Source of the DNA: Oscillospiraceae bacterium
GTDB taxonomy: Bacteria; Bacillota; Clostridia; Oscillospirales; CAG-382
DNA: 32,185 nt
Direction of reading: 5' to 3'
NCBI GenBank assembly: GCA_022508745.1
Contig: JAFLUP010000024.1
Coordinates: forward strand, 1-32,185
Part shown: positions 7,068 through 14,368 of the stretch, one piece after another
How the letters are laid out: each line of letters begins with the position of its first letter
Position numbering within the stretch: the first letter of the stretch is position 1
Made by a program: the position numbers and the translations under genes
The notes under the pieces: model-generated
Told to the model about the DNA's origin: nothing
Database searches by the model: none
Seen by the model: the letters and a program-made list of their open reading frames with translations, nothing else

Positions 7068-7941
7068 GGAAATGACGGCGGAGGTGTTTCGCCGCATAGA
7101 AAAGCAAACGATCGAAAGAAAACGGAAAAGACGGACGATCGTGAAATGTACTTCCGCCGCGTGCTGTTTCTTTCTTGTCGCGCTGATCGGCGTCGGCGTT
7201 TGGCAAACCGCATCGCAGGGCGCATTGCCTGACGTTCCGCAGGCGCAGCCGCCGGTGGCGTCGGGGCAGCCGTCGGAGGAATCGGAGCAAACGTCAAGCG
7301 AGCCGGCGGAGAACCATGCGGAGCGGAACGCGCTGCTGTATGATTCGGTTTTCTCCGGTCATAACGGCGCGCTGGAAGAGACGGTCCAGGATATGCACCG
7401 CCCGGAGGGCTACAACTCCCGCATCGGAACGATCCTGGCATTGAAACTATCCCTGCACACAGAGGAACCGGACTATCTGTATCATGTGGTGCTGGAATCC
7501 TACCCGGATTACGAGCAATGGAACCCCGAGGCGATCCTGTCGCGCGTCAGTCCGCAGACAAAGGAAACGCTGACGCATTGGGTGATTCTGCGCGATGACC
7601 TCGTGGAAGCGGTCATGGAATGTACGGGGCAGAGCGAGCAGGAAGCGATAGACACGCTGAAACGGTTGGGTTTGCATACCCCCACCATCTTCTATTATGT
7701 ATTTACCGCCGATGAGATCAAGGAACTGGCGGAAGCAGGGTTTATTTGCTACTATGTCGCCTCCGGAGAGGGAACCGTAACCGATATGGATTGGGAAAAC
7801 GCGGAGGATGTGGAAGCGTTTTGCGAGCTGCACGGGGACTTGGAGTATACCGCCGCGGAGGGTGCGCCGAAGCCGGGGGACTACTGGCATATCATTGTTT
7901 CGGACGGGGAAGTTGTGGCGGTCGAGGGCGTCCTCGAATAA
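7054..7941 (+). CDS. Single-pass membrane protein, putative anti-sigma factor
   Basis: 295 residues starting at the ATG 7054-7056, behind GGAGGGA at 7040-7046, and overlapping the sigma gene by 14 bases, so the two are translationally coupled. The layout is a basic cytoplasmic N-terminus of about 28 residues (EEMTAEVFRRIEKQTIERKR), one hydrophobic helix rich in Cys, Phe and Val at about 30-50, a Pro/Ser/Glu linker, and an extracytoplasmic domain to the end. The outer domain contains acidic, Tyr-rich stretches (YLYHVVLESYPDYEQWNPEA, KPGDYWHIIVSDGEVVAVEG) that I cannot assign to a named family. There is no zinc-binding HxxxCxxC motif, so it is not a classical ZAS-type anti-sigma. Function is inferred from position and topology: holding the sigma factor at the membrane until an outside signal is sensed. 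A terminator follows directly. Confidence 0.72.
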   Translation: MRSYEEMTAEVFRRIEKQTIERKRKRRTIVKCTSAACCFFLVALIGVGVWQTASQGALPDVPQAQPPVASGQPSEESEQTSSEPAENHAERNALLYDSVFSGHNGALEETVQDMHRPEGYNSRIGTILALKLSLHTEEPDYLYHVVLESYPDYEQWNPEAILSRVSPQTKETLTHWVILRDDLVEAVMECTGQSEQEAIDTLKRLGLHTPTIFYYVFTADEIKELAEAGFICYYVASGEGTVTDMDWENAEDVEAFCELHGDLEYTAAEGAPKPGDYWHIIVSDGEVVAVEGVLE

Positions 7942-7948
7942 AGCGGGA

Positions 7949-7988
7949 AAGATCCGATGAACACGGGATCGTGCATCGGATCTTTTTT
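7949..7988 (+). terminator. Rho-independent terminator of the sigma/anti-sigma operon
   Basis: Perfect 11-bp stem (7949-7959 AAGATCCGATG with 7974-7984) and a T run at 7982-7988, just after the stop codon at 7939-7941. Confidence 0.9.
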
Positions 7989-8018
7989 CATTTTCTCTCG
8001 TTTTTTTGCAAAAACCTC

Positions 8019-8049
8019 TTGACAAGCAATACTATGTGTGATATAGTAT
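8019..8049 (+). promoter_or_regulatory. PadR operon promoter with overlapping 21-bp palindromic operator candidate
   Basis: TTGACA at 8019-8024, 17-base spacer, TATAGT at 8042-8047. A 7-base inverted repeat, ATACTAT (8029-8035) and ATAGTAT (8043-8049), separated by 7 bases, covers the spacer and the -10 box. A dimer bound there would block RNA polymerase. PadR-family repressors commonly bind such two-arm sites upstream of their own gene, so autorepression is likely. Confidence 0.75.
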
Positions 8050-8088
8050 CGTGCGAAGCGAAGTATTATGAAAGGGATGGTCGTAAGA

Positions 8089-8418
8089 ATGGACATACAA
8101 TTAAAACGCGGATTGTTGGACGTTTGCGTACTGGCGGCGATCAAGGATGAGGATTCCTACGGCTATCAGATCATCAAGGATATGAAGCCATACGTGGAGA
8201 TTTCGGAATCCACGCTGTATCCCATCCTTCGCCGGCTGGAAAGCGCCGCGTTCCTGACCGTGCGGACGGCGGAGCACAACGGCAGGCTCCGAAAGTACTA
8301 CCACATCACCCCGTTGGGACGAAAACGCATCGAGGCCTTTCGGGAGGAATGGGAAGAGATGATCTCCATCTATCAATTTGTGATCCGAGAAGGAGGAAAC
8401 CGGAATGACGAAATATGA
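8089..8418 (+). CDS. PadR family transcriptional regulator
   Basis: 109-residue winged-helix regulator of normal PadR length. Its landmarks are QLKRGLLDVCVLAAI (helix 1), DSYGYQIIKDM, the recognition region ISESTLYPILRRLESAAFL, and the wing GRLRKYYHITPLGRKRIEAF. A short C-terminal helix provides dimerisation. PadR proteins are mostly repressors whose release is triggered by small hydrophobic molecules or envelope stress. The start is the ATG at 8089. An in-frame ATG at 8068 has no ribosome binding site, while GGGATGG lies 8 bases before 8089. It is the first gene of a three-gene operon, overlaps DUF1700 by 14 bases, and has a palindrome on its promoter, so it very probably controls these three genes. 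Confidence 0.95.
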   Translation: MDIQLKRGLLDVCVLAAIKDEDSYGYQIIKDMKPYVEISESTLYPILRRLESAAFLTVRTAEHNGRLRKYYHITPLGRKRIEAFREEWEEMISIYQFVIREGGNRNDEI

Positions 8419-9016
8419 ATTCCTTTCTGCGCTCCGGAACAGGCTGGGCGGACTGCCGCAGGAGGATCTGGAGCGCACGCTGGAGTATTACGGCGAAAGT
8501 ATAGACGACCGCATGGAGGACGGGCTGACCGAGGAGGAAGCTGTCGAAGCGATGGGCTCCATCGACGAGATCGTTTCCCAGATCCTCATGGGAGCGTCTC
8601 CGCGGAAGCCGGGTAGGGAGCAGGCGAGAGGAAACGCCGGCCGTTCGTGGGGCGCGGGGGTCATCGTCTTGTTGGTTCTGGGCTTCCCGCTGTGGTTTCC
8701 GCTGCTTGCGGCGTTTGCCGCTATCCTGTTTTCCCTGTATGTGGTATTTTGGTCGCTGATCGTAGTTTTCTACGCCGTGGACTTGTCGTTTGCCGCGGGT
8801 GCCGTCGCCGGGATCTTCGGCTGCGTGGCGGGGCTGTTCGCCGGCGGTGTGGCGCACGGTCTGCTCCTTTTGGGTAGCGGGCTGGTCTGCGCGGGACTCG
8901 CCGTCCTTTGGTTCTTTGCCTGCGGCGTGATCGCAAAAGGGCTGATCGGCGTCAGCAAAAGGGTCCTGTCGTGGGTGAAATCCTGCTTTGTCAGAAGGAG
9001 GGGGATTGCGAGATGA
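8405..9016 (+). CDS. DUF1700 family membrane protein (HAAS-type N-terminal domain)
   Basis: 203 residues. The cytoplasmic N-terminus (about 1-62) is the helical signature of DUF1700: MTKYEFLSALRNRLGGLPQ, LEYYGESIDDRMEDGLTEEE and AVEAMGSIDEIVSQI. After a basic linker there are three to four hydrophobic segments (about 78-110, 116-140, 146-175) and a basic C-terminus. In Firmicutes such proteins sit between a PadR repressor and a DUF4097 protein. A partner-binding or membrane-sensing role has been suggested, but none is established. GGAGG within the PadR coding region gives the start at 8405, and the stop overlaps the next ATG as ATGA. Confidence 0.9.
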   Translation: MTKYEFLSALRNRLGGLPQEDLERTLEYYGESIDDRMEDGLTEEEAVEAMGSIDEIVSQILMGASPRKPGREQARGNAGRSWGAGVIVLLVLGFPLWFPLLAAFAAILFSLYVVFWSLIVVFYAVDLSFAAGAVAGIFGCVAGLFAGGVAHGLLLLGSGLVCAGLAVLWFFACGVIAKGLIGVSKRVLSWVKSCFVRRRGIAR

Positions 9017-9921
9017 AACTTGTGAAAAGAAATCTGCTGATCGCGGCGGTGGCTTCCGTCGTTTCCGGTTTGCTGCTTTGCTTCGGCGCTTTCGCCGCGA
9101 TGGGATTCGATTTCTCCCGCCTGAATACGTTGACCTTTGAGACCCATACCTACACCGTCGAAGATCCCTTCGTCAATCTGTCCGTGGACAGTGTGGAGTG
9201 CGACGTGCGCCTGCTCCCTTCGGAGGACGGAAGTTGTAAGGTCGTGTGCCGGGAAAGCGTTCAGGTCGACCACACCGTGCGGGTGGTGGACGGCACGTTG
9301 ACTGTGGAGCGGACAGACCACCGGCATTGGTATGAACGTATCTTCGGCTTCCACTGGGGCAGCATGGAGATCACGGTGTATCTGCCGGAAAGCGTGTACG
9401 AAACCCTCTCCGTCACCAGCGTGAGCGGGGACGTGGAGGTTCCTGCGGATTTTTCCTTCACTGAGGCGAAGGTGGAAAGCACCAGCGGGGACGTGCGTTT
9501 CCTCGCTTCCGTGGAAAAAGGCCTGTCCGTCAAAACGGTCAGCGGGGATGTGACCGTCGATTCCGTCCGCGTATCCGGAACACTGACGGCAAAGACCGTC
9601 AGCGGCGATCTTTCCCTCTCCCGGATCACCTGTGGCAGCATAAATGCGGAAACTACCAGCGGGGACGTGGATTGCACCGCCCTTCGCGCTTCCGGGAATC
9701 TGCGAATCAAGACTGTCAGCGGAGATGTGGAGCTGCGGAACTGCGACGGTGATACCCTGTGGATCAAGACCATCAGCGGGGACGTTTCCGGCAGACTGCT
9801 GACGGAAAAGCGATTCGTCACAGATACCACCAGCGGCCGCGTCCGTGTGCCGAACTCCGCATCCGGCGGAACCTGTGAGGTGACGACCGTCAGCGGGGAC
9901 ATCGAATTCACCATCGGATAA
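9013..9921 (+). CDS. DUF4097 family beta-strand repeat protein, membrane-anchored
   Basis: 302 residues from the ATG in the ATGA overlap with DUF1700, with GGAGG at 8997-9001. An N-terminal hydrophobic helix (about 8-28) anchors the protein or serves as an uncleaved signal, and the rest is extracytoplasmic. From about residue 135 on, nine copies of a (T/S)(V/T/I)SGD(V/L/I)-type turn recur roughly every 18-24 residues. This is the hallmark of DUF4097/DUF4098-type repeats, which stack as a right- or left-handed beta-solenoid. The copies keep very similar codons (agc-ggg-gac) at DNA level, so the array probably grew by duplication. The biochemical function of the family is unknown. Linkage to PadR and DUF1700 points to an envelope-stress response. 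The eighth repeat has SGR in place of SGD. Confidence 0.9.
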   Translation: MKLVKRNLLIAAVASVVSGLLLCFGAFAAMGFDFSRLNTLTFETHTYTVEDPFVNLSVDSVECDVRLLPSEDGSCKVVCRESVQVDHTVRVVDGTLTVERTDHRHWYERIFGFHWGSMEITVYLPESVYETLSVTSVSGDVEVPADFSFTEAKVESTSGDVRFLASVEKGLSVKTVSGDVTVDSVRVSGTLTAKTVSGDLSLSRITCGSINAETTSGDVDCTALRASGNLRIKTVSGDVELRNCDGDTLWIKTISGDVSGRLLTEKRFVTDTTSGRVRVPNSASGGTCEVTTVSGDIEFTIG

Positions 9922-9930
9922 ACAAAGCGA

Positions 9931-9964
9931 GATCGGGGAGCCGGTTACGGCTCCCCGATCTTTT
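9931..9964. terminator. Terminator shared by the convergent DUF4097 and discoidin-like genes
   Basis: Perfect 12-bp stem (9931-9942 GATCGGGGAGCC with 9949-9960) with a 6-base loop. The plus-strand tail is TTTTCT. The minus-strand tail is only moderately T-rich, so termination may be stronger for the plus strand. Confidence 0.85.
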
Positions 9965-9975
9965 CTATGCGTTTC

Positions 9976-10923
9976 TTACCCTTTGCGCTTGCGGAGGATG
10001 ACGATCACGACCACCGCCGCCACGGCGACCGCCGCTGCGATGAGAAGGACGATCAGCAGCCAGCTTCCTCCGGATTGCTCTTCTTCGCCGCTCCCGGCAT
10101 CCGTCGAGGACGTCGATTCGAGAACGGTTTCGGAGGTCGTGCCGGAATCATCCGTCGAATCGTCGGTTTCCTCCGATGCTTCTTCCGACGGCTCTTCCGA
10201 GGGTTCCTCGCTCGGTTCTTCCGAGGGTTCCTCGGAGGGGTCTTCGCTCGGCTCTACGGAAGGTTCTTCACTCGGCTCCTCGGAGGGTTCTTCGGAGGGT
10301 TCGTCCGGCGCCTGCGACGGTTCTTCGGAGGAAGGCTCCTCCGGCGCGGCGACCTTTTCGCCCTCCAGTACCTCCAATTCGTCGATCATCACAAACGCCT
10401 GCGTCTGTTCAAAGGTCAAGCGCACATACCGCGCACTGATGTTTTCGACGTTGAATTCGATCCACTGGGGGTCCCAATCGGAGGTGGTGGAGGGTTCATA
10501 CTCCTTGTAATCCACCGTTATCCAGGTGGAGTTGTCCGAAGAGAGGTCCAACTGGACGCTCCGCGGGTTGCCCACGCCGCCGTTGGAGCCGTCGGCAAAC
10601 AGCGTGTGCACCCGCACCTGTCCGATCACCGCCGTTGCCGTAAGGTCCAGCGTGAGCACGCCGTACCCGGCCTCGTCCGTATTGTTGTGGATCTGGAAGG
10701 AGAACCAACTGCCGTCCGCCCAGTTGAAGGTATCGGCGATCTTTCCGTCGGTCAGATCCGTGTTGTAACCGTCCAGCGTGCCGTCCGCATTTGTATGGGG
10801 CGGGAGGTTCACGGTTTTTCCGGCGGCAAGGTTATCCCCCTTCGCCGCGGAAACGGTCAGTGCGCACAGCGCAGATGCGAAAACAAAAATCGCGACAAGG
10901 GAAAGCGCAAGGATCTTTTTCAT
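9976..10923 (-). CDS. Membrane-tethered surface protein with F5/8 type C (discoidin-like) domain
   Basis: 315 residues. A cleavable signal peptide (about 1-26, cleavage near TVSA-AKG) is followed by a discoidin-like beta-sandwich at about 30-188: DNLAAGKTVNLPP, the YNTDLTDGKIADTFNW segment where a metal is often held, SVQLDLSSDNSTW, and ISARYVRLTF with a closing ELEVLEG. A long linker of repeated EPSEE units follows (about 195-250). Near the end are one transmembrane helix (about 285-309) and the basic tail LRKRKG. Such domains bind carbohydrate or cell-surface ligands, so this looks like an exposed adhesin or glycan-binding protein on a stalk. GGAGC (complement of 10934-10938) precedes the ATG. 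It lies only 33 bases behind the solute-binding lipoprotein gene and probably shares its transcript. The ligand is unknown. Confidence 0.82.
   Translation of the reverse strand: MKKILALSLVAIFVFASALCALTVSAAKGDNLAAGKTVNLPPHTNADGTLDGYNTDLTDGKIADTFNWADGSWFSFQIHNNTDEAGYGVLTLDLTATAVIGQVRVHTLFADGSNGGVGNPRSVQLDLSSDNSTWITVDYKEYEPSTTSDWDPQWIEFNVENISARYVRLTFEQTQAFVMIDELEVLEGEKVAAPEEPSSEEPSQAPDEPSEEPSEEPSEEPSVEPSEDPSEEPSEEPSEEPSEEPSEEASEETDDSTDDSGTTSETVLESTSSTDAGSGEEEQSGGSWLLIVLLIAAAVAVAAVVVIVILRKRKG
10210..10340 (-). repeat. In-frame EPSEE coding repeats forming the stalk
   Basis: About ten near-identical units of 12-15 bases, encoding EPSEE and variants (EPSVE, EPSED), within the discoidin-like gene. 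This is slippage-prone low-complexity DNA and likely varies in copy number between strains. Confidence 0.8.
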
Positions 10924-10956
10924 GTCTTTCGCTCCTTTTTATGTGCTAAATTGCTT

Positions 10957-12480
10957 TTATGCGATGCTGTCCCGATAGGCTTGGATCGTTTCCTCCATCG
11001 CAGCTTCCACCGAACTCTGAATGGCATCCCAGTTGGAGACCAGCTGGTTCTGATTGTTGTAGAGGCAGGAGCTGTAAATGCCGATGAGTCTGCCGCCCCA
11101 GTTGAAGATACCGCCCAGATCATAGATGCGGCTGCCGGTGATGAGGTCGATCATGCGGGAATCGTCGTCCTGCGTGACCGATTGCAGCTTCAGCGTCGTT
11201 TCGTAGAACGCGGAGCTGACGCTGTTGCTTCCGAAGCGGGAGTCTGTGCCGCTGTAGTAGCCCAGCAGCTCCAGCAGGTAGCAGGTGGCTTCCAGATTGT
11301 CCGAAACGTTGATCGGGATGCCCAGAACGTCCGATTGATAGGCGTTGACGCCGCAGAAATAGTCTGCCTGCTCCTCGTTAAACTTGGGGATGGGCAGTAC
11401 ACCGGGATCCGTCTGGTCCGCCAGGGCGTTGTTCTTCATGTCCACCAGCGTGCTGAGGTAGCCCACCTGGAACAGCGCGTGCCCGTTGAGGAACATATTG
11501 GTGATCTCTCCGAAATAGCTGTCCGGGTAGCTGCCCTTCAGCCGCTCCGCATAGGTGGAGACGTTTTGATTGGAAAGCATATCGTAAACGATGCTGAACG
11601 CGTCCACGGAGCGCTGGGAAACTACGTTGAGGGAGATGTTGCCGTTCTCGTCCTTGGAGGCGGTGACAGTGCCGGAGCCGTTGGTCATCATGGTGGCGCC
11701 GGTGTAGCCGTCCGTCACGATGCCGTAATATGCGTCGACGTCCCCCCAAACGCCGTCCGCATTCGGGCGGGCGAAAGCCTTTGCCATCTCGTGCATGACG
11801 TCGTAGGTCCATTTGCCCTGATCCACCATGTCGTAGAGGGTGCAGCCGTACTGAGGCTCAAACTGCGTGGCGTAGATCTCCTTGTTGAAGATCACGCCGG
11901 CAGTGTGCATATCGTCCGTAAAGAGCGCGTCCCCGGCGACGAAGAAGATCTTGTCGGACAGGGTCAAATAGGTGTTGGCGTTCTGATCCCACCAGGGACG
12001 GTCCAGCTCCAGCAGATCATTGAGGGAGTAGAAATAGTTGGAAACTACCTGCGGAACCATGGAATAGACCGCGTCGCAGACCAGATCGAAATCGTCGGTA
12101 TCGGCGGTGATGTAGGTGACGATGTCCGCGGCGGGACGAGCGGTTTCCACCACTTCCAGCTTGATGCCGTAGACTTCTTCGATGTACGCGTTCCGGCTGT
12201 CCACCGCGACATTGATCACGGAGCCTTCGAATTCCTCGTTGGGAACGAACTGCTGGGAGTAGCGGCCCTTGCGCGTGAGGATGGTGACGGTGCTGTCATC
12301 AAACCGTTTTTCCTCCAGCGGGAAGCTCTTGGGCGCTTCGGAAACGTCCGTTCCTGCGTCGGAAGGGGGAGTTCCGGCGTCGGAGGAAGAGCTGTCGGCG
12401 GGGTCGTCCTCGCCGCACGCGGCAAGGAGCGGCAGCACAGACAGAAGCAGCGCGAGAAGCAGGATGCTGAATTTTTTCAT
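10957..12480 (-). CDS. Extracellular solute-binding lipoprotein, family 1 type
   Basis: 507 residues from the ATG at 12478-12480, with AAAGGAAG (complement of 12490-12497) upstream. A longer frame to 12552 runs over the promoter and is rejected. The signal peptide ends in the lipobox LAAC (Cys22) and is followed by an Asp/Ser/Pro linker. The body has the pattern of ABC carbohydrate-binding proteins: DDSTVTILTRKGRYS (strand 1), DSRNAYIEEVYGIKLEVV, SLNDLLELDRPWWDQNA, AGVIFNKEIYAT, GKWTYDVMHEMAKAF, and a C-terminal IDLITGSRIYDLGGIFNW. It should bind an oligosaccharide or peptide outside the membrane and deliver it to an ABC permease, but none is in the window. It heads a transcript that continues into the discoidin-like surface protein, suggesting joint capture of a glycan. 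Confidence 0.85.
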   Translation of the reverse strand: MKKFSILLLALLLSVLPLLAACGEDDPADSSSSDAGTPPSDAGTDVSEAPKSFPLEEKRFDDSTVTILTRKGRYSQQFVPNEEFEGSVINVAVDSRNAYIEEVYGIKLEVVETARPAADIVTYITADTDDFDLVCDAVYSMVPQVVSNYFYSLNDLLELDRPWWDQNANTYLTLSDKIFFVAGDALFTDDMHTAGVIFNKEIYATQFEPQYGCTLYDMVDQGKWTYDVMHEMAKAFARPNADGVWGDVDAYYGIVTDGYTGATMMTNGSGTVTASKDENGNISLNVVSQRSVDAFSIVYDMLSNQNVSTYAERLKGSYPDSYFGEITNMFLNGHALFQVGYLSTLVDMKNNALADQTDPGVLPIPKFNEEQADYFCGVNAYQSDVLGIPINVSDNLEATCYLLELLGYYSGTDSRFGSNSVSSAFYETTLKLQSVTQDDDSRMIDLITGSRIYDLGGIFNWGGRLIGIYSSCLYNNQNQLVSNWDAIQSSVEAAMEETIQAYRDSIA

Positions 12481-12523
12481 GTGATCGCTTCCTTTCGTCC
12501 TGTAAAAATAAGATTGTGATATT

Positions 12524-12552
12524 ATGATACAGCAAACGCGGAAAAATGTCAA
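12524..12552 (-). promoter_or_regulatory. Sigma-A promoter of the solute-binding protein/discoidin operon
   Basis: Minus strand TTGACA (complement of 12547-12552), 17-base spacer, TATCAT (complement of 12524-12529), 44 bases before the start codon. Confidence 0.82.
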
Positions 12553-12573
12553 GCAGAAAACAAAATTTGCTTC

Positions 12574-14367
12574 TTATCGACGGGTGAAAACGAGCCCTTC
12601 CGGCGAGGCGGAGGCAAGGAAGCGTTCCCGGATGCGGAGCATCTCCCCCTCGTTCTCCACGGTGAACAGCAGCGTCAGCAGTCCGACGCCTCCCTTCCGC
12701 AGAGCCTTGCGTTTGTCCAGCCGATAGGTGGGCAGCGAATTGTACAGCAGCGTGCGGTGTCCGTAGGTGCGTATCACCGGGAAACAGGCGCCAACCCGGT
12801 CGGTCAGCATGGCCTGGCAGGGCTGTTTGCCCTGCTTTTCGCAGGTGCCTCGCACCCGTCGGACCAGACAGGTCTCGGTGTGCATCAGGGGCAAACGTCC
12901 ATAGCCCAGCGTTTCCAGCGCCATGGGCGTGAAGCCGAAGGAGTCCTGTTCCGCTTCCGGGGAAAGGAACAGCGAGGAAAAGCTGTACCCCTCCAGTACG
13001 TGAAGCGTTTCCCGGTTGGACACGTTGAGCGGGTAGTCCCCGTGCAGCCGGAACTTTTCCGCCATGGGCAGCAGCGAGAGCCCCGGGATCGTCACCCGGC
13101 GTACCCCCCGCGACCATGCTTTTTCCAGCAGACGGCGGACGTCCGCTTCCTCCCGGTCGAACACGACCCGAGGCAGAATGGCGCTGACGGTTTCCTCCAA
13201 CCCGGAAATGTCCGCTTTTTCCAACCGCCAGAGTGGCAGGTCGATGCGGGCGGCGTCCGCGAAGGGGGCAAAGGAGCGGGGGAACGCGCCCTCAAAACGG
13301 GCGACGTAGCCCAACTGCTCCTTCGGGGAAAGCAGACGGGCGGGATCCTTTTCCGGCAGGGAAAAGGGCAGGGGCGTTTCCGGCTCGGGCGCGGAGGAGC
13401 GCTTCGGCAGCGCCGAAAGACGAATGTCCTCGGGGTGACGAATGTCCTCGGAGCGACGAATGTCCTCGGAATGACGAATGTCTTCCTCTCGCCGTACGCC
13501 GAACATCTCGTCGTTCACCCGCTTTTCGTAGTATCCGGCGGTAAAGCCGGAGCGGGAGAAGGTGTGCTGCAGGGTTTGGATCTCCGCTTCCGTGGGCAGC
13601 CGCTTTTCATCCAGCAGGCGGCGGTAGCAGGAAGTTACCGTGTAAACGTAGTCCGGCGATTTCATCCGGCCTTCGATCTTCAGGGCGCCTACGCCGAGGT
13701 CCGCCAGCTGATTTACATACGCCGCGAGACAGTTGTCCTTGAGGGAGAGGGGATAAGGCTCCTTGCCCCGATAGGGAAGGCGGCAGGGCTGGGCACATTC
13801 CCCCCGATTGCCGCTGCGCCGCCCGATCATGGCAGAAAGCAGGCAGCCGCCGCTTTCGCAGACGCACAGCGCCCCGTGGATGAACACTTCGCTCTCCACT
13901 CCGGCGTTCTGTACGAAGGAGGCGATGTCCTCCTTCGCCATCTCCCGCGCCAGAACCACCCGGGAAAATCCCATTTGCTTCAGCAGTCTGCCGCCGGCGG
14001 AGGAATGGATGCGCATTTGCGTGCTGGCATGCAGCACGACCTCCGGGAAGCGTTCCTTCATGCGTTTCGCCAGACCGAGATCCTGTACGATGTACGCGTC
14101 CGGCGCGACCTCCTTTTGCAGGAACGCCACTTCCTCCAGCACGTCGGAAAGCTCCCGGTCGAACAGCAGAGTGTTGAGCGTATACAACAGCCGGACCTTT
14201 GCGTCCCGGCAGGATTGCCCCGCCGCGACCAACTGCTCGTGGGTGAAGTTTCGCGCTCCTGCGCGGGCGTTGAACCGTCCTCCGCCCAGATACACCTCGT
14301 CAGCCCCCGCCGCGATGGCGGCGCGCAGGGCTTCCGGGCTGCCGGCGGGCGCAAGCAGCAGTGCCAT
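12574..14367 (-). CDS. U32 family peptidase with additional C-terminal domain
   Basis: 597-residue cytoplasmic protein. The first 300 residues are a clear U32 (collagenase-like, PrtC/YhbU/YegQ) TIM-barrel: LLAPAGSPEALRAAIAAGAD, EVYLGGGRFNARA, VVLHASTQMRIHS, the signature SEVFIHGALCVCESGGCLLS, GNRGECAQPCRLPY, and ALKIEGRMKSPDYVYTVTSCY. The conserved Cys residues of the signature are present. Some U32 members act in tRNA or rRNA hydroxylation rather than proteolysis, so the activity is uncertain. The C-terminal part (about 380-597) is a second barrel-like region seen in the long U32 subgroup. It begins one base after the stop codon of the serine hydrolase gene, without its own strong ribosome binding site, indicating translational coupling. 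The linker between the two halves carries a tandem repeat (separate entry). Confidence 0.88.
   Translation of the reverse strand: MALLLAPAGSPEALRAAIAAGADEVYLGGGRFNARAGARNFTHEQLVAAGQSCRDAKVRLLYTLNTLLFDRELSDVLEEVAFLQKEVAPDAYIVQDLGLAKRMKERFPEVVLHASTQMRIHSSAGGRLLKQMGFSRVVLAREMAKEDIASFVQNAGVESEVFIHGALCVCESGGCLLSAMIGRRSGNRGECAQPCRLPYRGKEPYPLSLKDNCLAAYVNQLADLGVGALKIEGRMKSPDYVYTVTSCYRRLLDEKRLPTEAEIQTLQHTFSRSGFTAGYYEKRVNDEMFGVRREEDIRHSEDIRRSEDIRHPEDIRLSALPKRSSAPEPETPLPFSLPEKDPARLLSPKEQLGYVARFEGAFPRSFAPFADAARIDLPLWRLEKADISGLEETVSAILPRVVFDREEADVRRLLEKAWSRGVRRVTIPGLSLLPMAEKFRLHGDYPLNVSNRETLHVLEGYSFSSLFLSPEAEQDSFGFTPMALETLGYGRLPLMHTETCLVRRVRGTCEKQGKQPCQAMLTDRVGACFPVIRTYGHRTLLYNSLPTYRLDKRKALRKGGVGLLTLLFTVENEGEMLRIRERFLASASPEGLVFTRR
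13419..13490 (-). repeat. Four 18-bp tandem repeats inside the U32 peptidase gene
   Basis: Units begin at 13419, 13437, 13455 and 13473, with a plus-strand consensus GACGAATGTCCTCGGANN. The fourth diverges in its second half. Read on the coding strand each unit adds six residues (EDIRHS/EDIRRS/EDIRHP), so the frame is preserved. The unit resembles short dispersed intergenic repeats common in gut Clostridia (GTCATTCCGAGG-like), which suggests insertion and expansion of such an element in the inter-domain linker. Confidence 0.85.
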
Positions 14368-14368
14368 A

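Noticed and set aside
9967..12519. An 850-codon plus-strand frame spanning the discoidin and solute-binding genes
   Set aside because: It crosses two well-supported minus-strand genes and their intergenic region. The product is Arg/Gly/His-rich without domains, so it is an antisense shadow.
13419..13490. CRISPR-like direct repeats
   Set aside because: Units are contiguous with no spacers, only 18 bp long, and lie in frame within a gene.
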